DNA from: Gemmatimonadota bacterium
Lineage (GTDB): Bacteria > Gemmatimonadota > Gemmatimonadetes > Longimicrobiales > Gaopeijiaceae
Direction: 5' to 3'
NCBI GenBank assembly: GCA_024638395.1
Contig: JAHEKK010000010.1
Location: 1 to 20,030, forward strand
DNA: 20,030 nt
Position numbers and translations under genes: made by a program. Position 1 is the stretch's first letter, and each line of letters begins with the position of its first letter. Positions 15,602-20,030 of this stretch are shown piece by piece. The notes under the pieces were generated by a model. It did no database searches and was not told where the DNA came from. It worked only from the letters and a program-made list of their open reading frames with translations.

Positions 15602-16651
15602 TTGACTGAACCTGTCCTCATCGTCGGCTTCGGCCGCTTCGGCCGGGCAATCGCCGGCCTATCCGCTGCAGCCGGGCGCGTGGTCTACGCCGTAGACCCT
15701 CATACCACCGTCCCTCCCGAGTTCCAGCCCCCCCGGGATCTTCTGACCGGGGACACTATCCTCATCGTCGCGGTCCCGGTGGCGTCGGTGGAGGAAGTCA
15801 CGGCCCAGCTCGCACCCGATCTGGGGCCGAACCACCTGGTGATGGACGTTTCCAGTGTACGCAGTCCCGCTGAAGCGGCCATGCGGAAGTCCCTGGGGGA
15901 ACGGGTTCCCTGGATAGGCACACATCCCCTTTTCGGCCCGTCCTCGATTGCCCTGGGAGAGCGCCCGCTTACGGTTGTCATATGCCCCAACGAGCTCCAC
16001 CCCGACGCGGCGGGGCGCGCCCGTGCCTTCTACTGGTCCATCGGCTGCGAAGTGGTCGAGGAGGACCCGGTCGCCCACGACCGGACCATGGCCTACACCC
16101 ACGCTCTGGCCTTCTTCCTGGCCAAGGGGCTGTTGGACATGGACGTTCCCGGGCGTACGAGGTTCGTGCCGCCTTCCTTCCGGTCCATGCTGCAAACGAT
16201 CGAATCGGTCCGCTCCGACGCCGGACACCTCTTCTATGCCATCGAGGCCCTGAACCCCTACGCACCGGGTGCCCGCGAAGAGCTCATGTCCGCGCTTTCA
16301 CGCCTACACGATGAGTTGGCGGTCACCCAGCCGGACGCATCAAGCGGGAGACAGGCATTCAAGATTCCCGACCTGGGCGCAGCGGCCCCCGAGTTGAGGG
16401 AAACCCGCGAGCTCATCGACGATCTGGATCACGATATCGTGCGCCTCATCGCCCGCCGGGGCGAGCTGGTGCGAAGGGTGAAGGCGACGAAGGGAAAGCG
16501 AGCCCTTCCCGTACGTGACCCCACGCGGGAAAGGGAGATCCTCCAGGCCAGGCGGGCATGGGCGGCGGACGAAGGCGTGGATACGGACGCCGTGGCTCGA
16601 ATCTTCGAGGGCCTCATGTCCATGGCCCGGGCCCTCCAGGCCGACACCTGA
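15602..16651 (+). CDS. tyrA: Prephenate dehydrogenase-chorismate mutase fusion (TyrA-AroQ order)
   Basis: 349 residues from TTG 15602, chosen because the NAD-binding strand follows immediately (TEPVLIVGFGRFG); GTG 15536 in frame lies inside the DAHP synthase gene. The N-terminal dehydrogenase has the GFGRFG loop at 9-14 and the GTHPLFGP signature at 106-113 with the expected His108. From about residue 262 the remaining 88 residues are an AroQ-type chorismate mutase: by alignment with the E. coli domain, Arg269, Arg286, Lys297, Asp306, Glu310 and Gln346 occupy the active-site positions (R11, R28, K39, D48, E52, Q88). So one protein can take chorismate to prephenate and on to 4-hydroxyphenylpyruvate. 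In E. coli TyrA the mutase is N-terminal; here it is C-terminal. No ribosome binding site is visible. Confidence 0.92.
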   Translation: MTEPVLIVGFGRFGRAIAGLSAAAGRVVYAVDPHTTVPPEFQPPRDLLTGDTILIVAVPVASVEEVTAQLAPDLGPNHLVMDVSSVRSPAEAAMRKSLGERVPWIGTHPLFGPSSIALGERPLTVVICPNELHPDAAGRARAFYWSIGCEVVEEDPVAHDRTMAYTHALAFFLAKGLLDMDVPGRTRFVPPSFRSMLQTIESVRSDAGHLFYAIEALNPYAPGAREELMSALSRLHDELAVTQPDASSGRQAFKIPDLGAAAPELRETRELIDDLDHDIVRLIARRGELVRRVKATKGKRALPVRDPTREREILQARRAWAADEGVDTDAVARIFEGLMSMARALQADT

Positions 16652-16661
16652 GGGGGGTCGG

Positions 16662-17561
16662 ATGGCAGTCCCACAGACCCTGACGGTCGAATCCTGGCGT
16701 CCTCTCGCGGAGTCTCACGCCGCTCGCATGGCTCGATGGACGGAGCCCCGACGCCGGCGGCGCGCCCGCCAAGGGACGCACCCCGTCTACGACTTCCTCT
16801 TCGACTACTACCGCTACTCCACGGCCAAGCTCACCGAGTGGCACCCCCCGCCGGGGGTCGTGATCGAGGACAGCGAAGAAGCACGCGAGCGGTTCCGCCC
16901 GCCCCACTACCGGAGGCACGGTGCGGTGCTGGAGCGAGATCCCCGTGCCCTGAGCGCAGGAGCCCTGCGGCGCCTGTCCTGGACCCGGGATCTCCTGAAG
17001 CGCACGGATGCGAGGCCCCCCTGGTTGGAGTGCTTCGGCGTCCACGAATGGGCCATGGCCTACCGCGCCCCCGAACTCCGCCACGGGGGGGACCTCGAGC
17101 TCAGGCTTCCTCAGGGCGAGGTCGACCGGTTCGTCGAGTCTCTAGGCATCGTGTGCACCCACTTCGACGCGTACCGGTTCTTCTCCGACCCGGCCAAGCC
17201 TCTGAACCGGGTCAAGCCCAGTCTCGAATCACGTGGCGAGTTGGAGCAGCCGGGGTGTGTTCATGCGAACATGGACCTATACAAATGGGCATACAAATCC
17301 ATGCCCTGGATCGGGTCCCCGATCCTGGCCGGCTGTTTCGAACTCGCCGTGGAGCTGCGGGAGTTGGACATGCGGGCGAGCCCCTATGATGTGTCGCCCC
17401 TGGGATTCGAAGCCGTATCGGTGGAGACGGAGCGTGGCCGCGAGGAATACGTCGGCATCCAGCGCGAGCTGGCGGCACGGGCAGGAGTCCTGCGCAGGCG
17501 GCTGATCGAGGCCCTTGGGGCCGTAGTCGAGGCGGACGCTCCACAGGGGGAGCAGGATTGA
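16662..17561 (+). CDS. Conserved protein of unknown function (family often annotated as 3-methyladenine DNA glycosylase)
   Basis: 299 residues from ATG 16662, ten bases after the tyrA stop, with a GGGGGG-rich ribosome binding site between. Soluble, no signal or membrane segment, Arg-rich N-terminus (residues 29-36). Striking blocks: HPVYDFLFDYYRY (40-52), FGVHEWAMAYR (125-135), THFDAYRFF (166-174), EQPGCVHANMDLYKWAYK (195-212) and LDMRASPYDVSPLGF (235-249). I remember similar blocks in actinobacterial proteins labelled 3-methyladenine DNA glycosylase, but see neither a helix-hairpin-helix nor other glycosylase motif, so that label is doubtful. His128, His167 and His201 in the conserved blocks could bind a metal or substrate. 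Position in the tyrA operon points to a small-molecule role, by inference only. Confidence 0.82.
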   Translation: MAVPQTLTVESWRPLAESHAARMARWTEPRRRRRARQGTHPVYDFLFDYYRYSTAKLTEWHPPPGVVIEDSEEARERFRPPHYRRHGAVLERDPRALSAGALRRLSWTRDLLKRTDARPPWLECFGVHEWAMAYRAPELRHGGDLELRLPQGEVDRFVESLGIVCTHFDAYRFFSDPAKPLNRVKPSLESRGELEQPGCVHANMDLYKWAYKSMPWIGSPILAGCFELAVELRELDMRASPYDVSPLGFEAVSVETERGREEYVGIQRELAARAGVLRRRLIEALGAVVEADAPQGEQD

Positions 17562-18598
17562 ATCAGAGGACGCCCGTGCTCATCTGGGGCGCCGGGGCGA
17601 TGGGAGGCACGATCGGCGCCGCACTCATCCGGGCGGGGCATGCCGTCCATTTCGTGGACGTGGTTCAAGATCACGTCGCGGCCATCAACAACCGCGGCCT
17701 CGAGATCCAGGGCCCGGTCGCGGACTTCCGGGTCGAGGCCGAAGCATCCCTGCCGGGCCAACTGAAGGGGCAATTCGAACAGGCCCTCCTATGCGTCAAG
17801 GCACACCACACGATCGAGGCCGCCGAAGCGCTACGCTCCTTCGTGGCCCCCGACGGGTTCGTGGTCTCGATCCAGAACGGCTTGAACGAACCGCTCATTG
17901 CCGAGGTCGTCGGAGCGGAACGGACCATCGGCGCCTTCGTCAACTTCGGAGCGGACTACCTGGGTCCCGGCGTGATCCACTGGGGCGGCCGAGGTGCAGT
18001 CGTGCTCGGAGAGCTGGACGGGGCCACGACCGACCGGCTCGGAAGGCTTCACCGGCTCCTGAAGGACTTCGAGCCCGCCGCTCGAACGACCGACAACATC
18101 TTCGGCTTTCTGTGGGGGAAGCTGGCCTACGCCGCCCTGCTCTTCGCCACGGCACTGACCAACGACTCCATCGCCGACGTGCTCGACTCTTCCAGGCACC
18201 GTCCCGTTCTGGTCGAGCTCGCGAGAGAGGTCTGCCGCGTCGCCGAGGCACGAGGAACACGTCTCGAGGGGTTCGACGGCTTTGACCCTCACGCGTTCCG
18301 CCCACGGGCCGGTGGCGAAGCCGCCCTCCACTCCCTCGATGAGCTCGTCGCGTTCAACCGCCGCTCCGCCAAGACCCACAGCGGCATCTGGCGCGACCTG
18401 GCCGTTCGCCGGCGGCCAACCGAGGTAGACGTGCAGCTGGGTCCTGTGGTGACCGAGGCGAGGCGGCTACATATCCCGACGCCCCTCCTGGAAGCCGTCA
18501 TCGCGCAGATCCATGAGATCGAAAGGGGCAGCCGGACGCTGGGCCTGGCGAATCTGGATACCCTGTTGGTGACAATGGACGGCGGGGAGGCCGCATGA
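17558..18598 (+). CDS. Ketopantoate reductase (ApbA/PanE)-like oxidoreductase
   Basis: 346 residues from TTG 17558, which overlaps the upstream TGA (TTGA) and has GGGGGAG five bases before it; GTG 17576 with AGAGGA upstream is an alternative, leaving only three residues before the nucleotide loop. GAGAMGG (11-17) is the NAD(P) site, Lys81 follows in CVKAHHT, SIQNGLNEP (104-112) matches the family core, and WGKLAYAALLFATAL (186-200) holds the expected catalytic Lys188. In E. coli PanE the lysine is followed four residues later by Asn; here it is Ala192, and the usual NPLTAL is ATALTN. At 346 residues it is longer than true PanE (about 300). A 2-hydroxy/2-keto acid reduction is likely; ketopantoate as substrate is not secured. 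Confidence 0.87.
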   Translation: MNQRTPVLIWGAGAMGGTIGAALIRAGHAVHFVDVVQDHVAAINNRGLEIQGPVADFRVEAEASLPGQLKGQFEQALLCVKAHHTIEAAEALRSFVAPDGFVVSIQNGLNEPLIAEVVGAERTIGAFVNFGADYLGPGVIHWGGRGAVVLGELDGATTDRLGRLHRLLKDFEPAARTTDNIFGFLWGKLAYAALLFATALTNDSIADVLDSSRHRPVLVELAREVCRVAEARGTRLEGFDGFDPHAFRPRAGGEAALHSLDELVAFNRRSAKTHSGIWRDLAVRRRPTEVDVQLGPVVTEARRLHIPTPLLEAVIAQIHEIERGSRTLGLANLDTLLVTMDGGEAA

Positions 18599-19581
18599 GC
18601 ATCACGTCGGAGATCCGGGTGAGAAGCGGATTGGCGATTCATGGTGGCGTCGGCACCATCTCGGAGAGCCGCATGTCGGCCGAATTGCAGGCCGCCTATG
18701 AGGAGGCGCTGGCGGTTTCGCTGCTGGCGGGACACGAGGTCCTGACGGGAGGTGGCTCCGCCGTCGACGGGGTGGTGGCGGCGATATGCGTGATGGAGGA
18801 CTCACCGCTCTTCAACGCCGGCTGTGGCTCCAACCTGGACGAGCGCGGGGTCGTGACGATGGACGCCTCCCTGATGCGGGGCGAAGATCGGGCGGCCGGC
18901 GCCGTGGCCGGCGTCCAGACGCCCAGGAACCCGATCCGGGCAGCCCAACTGGTCTTGGAGCGGTCTGAACACGTGCTCCTCATTGCAGAGGGAGCCGAGG
19001 CCTTCTGCCGCGACGCTGGGCTGCCTATCGAGGCCGCTGGCTACTTCGTCACGGAGCGTAGGCTCGGGGATCTGGAACGAGCCAGGCAGCGCAAGGACGA
19101 GAGACCAAACGTTCTCGGTGACGCGACCCCTGAAGGCATGTCGGAGCACCCCTCATTCCGGGCGGGAACGGTCGGAGCCGTGGCCCGGGACTCGACCGGG
19201 AGCCTGGCCGCCGGCACATCCACCGGAGGGATGGCGAACAAGGCGTGGGGGCGGGTCGGCGACTCTCCCGTCATCGGCGCCGGTACCTACGCGAGCCGCC
19301 GGTGCGCCGTGTCGGGGACGGGTTGGGGAGAGCGGTTCATCGAGCACGCGGTGGCGTACCAGATCCACGCGCGCATGGACCTCACGGGGGTTTCACTGGC
19401 GGAAGCCGTGCACGCCGTCGTCTGGGACGAGCTGGCAGCGAGGGTTCCCAAGTCCGGAGGCCTGGTGGCGATGGACGCCGAGGGGAACGTGGAGCTCGCG
19501 TTCAATACGCCGGGGATGTACCGCGGTTGGATCGGCGAGAACGGCCAGCCCCACGTGGACATCTACGGCGGCCGTGGCTAA
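18595..19581 (+). CDS. iaaA: Isoaspartyl peptidase / L-asparaginase (plant-type, Ntn hydrolase)
   Basis: 328 residues from ATG 18595, overlapping the previous stop (ATGA), with GGGGAGG four bases before the ATG. It matches the self-cleaving N-terminal nucleophile family: AIHGGVGTI (14-22) at the start, FNAGCGSNLDERGVVTMDASLM (73-94 region) in the alpha chain, and GTVGAVARD (191-199) at the cleavage site, making Thr192 the expected nucleophile of the beta chain. Downstream AGTSTGG and GAGTYA blocks are substrate-binding loops. Family members hydrolyse beta-aspartyl dipeptides and asparagine in the cytoplasm; no signal peptide is present. The residue before the Gly-Thr is Ala rather than the more usual His. 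Last gene of the tyrA unit. Confidence 0.92.
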   Translation: MSITSEIRVRSGLAIHGGVGTISESRMSAELQAAYEEALAVSLLAGHEVLTGGGSAVDGVVAAICVMEDSPLFNAGCGSNLDERGVVTMDASLMRGEDRAAGAVAGVQTPRNPIRAAQLVLERSEHVLLIAEGAEAFCRDAGLPIEAAGYFVTERRLGDLERARQRKDERPNVLGDATPEGMSEHPSFRAGTVGAVARDSTGSLAAGTSTGGMANKAWGRVGDSPVIGAGTYASRRCAVSGTGWGERFIEHAVAYQIHARMDLTGVSLAEAVHAVVWDELAARVPKSGGLVAMDAEGNVELAFNTPGMYRGWIGENGQPHVDIYGGRG

Positions 19582-19726
19582 GTGTGGTGCCCAGGGACGT
19601 GGTGACCCGGGGTATCGTCGTCGCGTGACTCGCGGTCCGGGCCAATGGACGATCGACCTCACCGGCGGAGGTCAAAGAGGGCGAGGGCCGGGGTTGGACG
19701 TCGGCGAAAGGCCAATTGAACCGCTG

Positions 19727-20030
19727 CTAGGGCCCCCAGGGCCCCTCGAGTTGTTCGCGAGTCTCCTTCACACCCACCGCCCATAGCGCCAGCACGTCCT
19801 CGTCCGGGCGCATGGCCAGACCACCCATGTTCCCCCCGCCCAGGTAGTCCCGCACTTCCTTCGGGCTCATGACGGACATGCGGTCCCGGTCGACGGCGGG
19901 GCTCGCCTCCGCCGCCGTTTCCGCACCGGTAAGCCGCGTCCAGGGGAAGTTCTCCGCCCAGGAGGCGTGGGAGCCGACCGGGTCGATTTCGCGGAGCTTC
20001 GCCAGGGTCTTCGGTGCCTGCCACCAGTTG
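19727..20030 (-). CDS. Creatininase-like protein, C-terminal fragment (starts beyond window)
   Basis: The last 100 codons of a leftward gene whose start lies to the right of the window; stop TAG at 19727-19729. The sequence begins NWWQAPKTLAKL and contains SHASWAENFPWTRL and YLGGGNMGGLAMRPDEDV, a pattern I associate with the C-terminal part of creatininase-family proteins, which are metal-dependent amidohydrolases. The metal-binding half is outside the window, so the call is moderate. It converges on the isoaspartyl peptidase gene with 145 bp between. Confidence 0.65.
   Translation of the reverse strand, partial: NWWQAPKTLAKLREIDPVGSHASWAENFPWTRLTGAETAAEASPAVDRDRMSVMSPKEVRDYLGGGNMGGLAMRPDEDVLALWAVGVKETREQLEGPWGP

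Noticed and set aside
19655..19673. Hairpin GACCTC/GAGGTC between the isoaspartyl peptidase and the creatininase-like gene
   Set aside because: Six-base stem without a T-run on either strand; could help end transcription but cannot be called a terminator.
1..20030. Defence island, prophage, transposon, CRISPR array or tRNA
   Set aside because: No repeats with regular spacing, no transposase or integrase motif, no cloverleaf-like sequence and no abrupt composition change were seen on either strand.

Overview
The window is a GC-rich, gene-dense bacterial chromosome segment with no tRNA, rRNA, insertion sequence, integrase, phage gene or CRISPR array that I could see. Gene content is dominated by exported or lipid-anchored hydrolases (class C-type serine hydrolase, HtrA-like protease, calcineurin-like phosphoesterase, S41-type peptidase, S9 prolyl oligopeptidase, a creatininase-like fragment) next to ordinary metabolic genes. 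High GC, many secreted peptidases and GTG/TTG starts would fit Gemmatimonadota or a similar high-GC environmental phylum, but I cannot fix the taxon from sequence alone.

Layout. 1-580 (minus, cut by the window edge): membrane protein of the YqiJ/NfeD-like type with an Asp-rich repeat. 673-4111 (plus): lipoprotein serine hydrolase, HtrA-like protease without PDZ but with a large unknown C-terminal domain, a small secreted acidic protein, then a strong intrinsic terminator. 4201-5933 (minus): a glycine-zipper protein whose stop overlaps a probable CTG start of a metallophosphoesterase lipoprotein. 5934-6287: about 350 bp without a convincing gene. 6288-9875 (minus): ABC-2 permease and its ATPase (overlapping), and upstream of them an S41-like lipoprotein peptidase. 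10101-13502 (plus): ChrA-type chromate transporter, then a secreted S9 peptidase.

13561-19581 is an aromatic amino acid locus. DAHP synthase and a SAM methyltransferase run leftwards. A prephenate dehydrogenase-chorismate mutase fusion (dehydrogenase first, mutase second) runs rightwards, from only 39 bp away. The rightward unit continues with a 299-residue protein of unknown function, a ketopantoate reductase-like oxidoreductase and an isoaspartyl peptidase/asparaginase, with gaps of 10 bp, a 4-bp overlap and a 4-bp overlap. DAHP synthase (entry to shikimate) and TyrA-AroQ (chorismate to the tyrosine precursor) thus sit back to back on one short intergenic region. 19727-20030 (minus, cut by the window edge) is the C-terminus of a creatininase-like protein.

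I did not find a defence system, biosynthetic cluster or mobile element. The most interesting points are the domain order and arrangement of the aromatic locus, the unknown genes attached to it, the CTG start, the PDZ-less protease with a novel tail, and the odd small acidic secreted protein.
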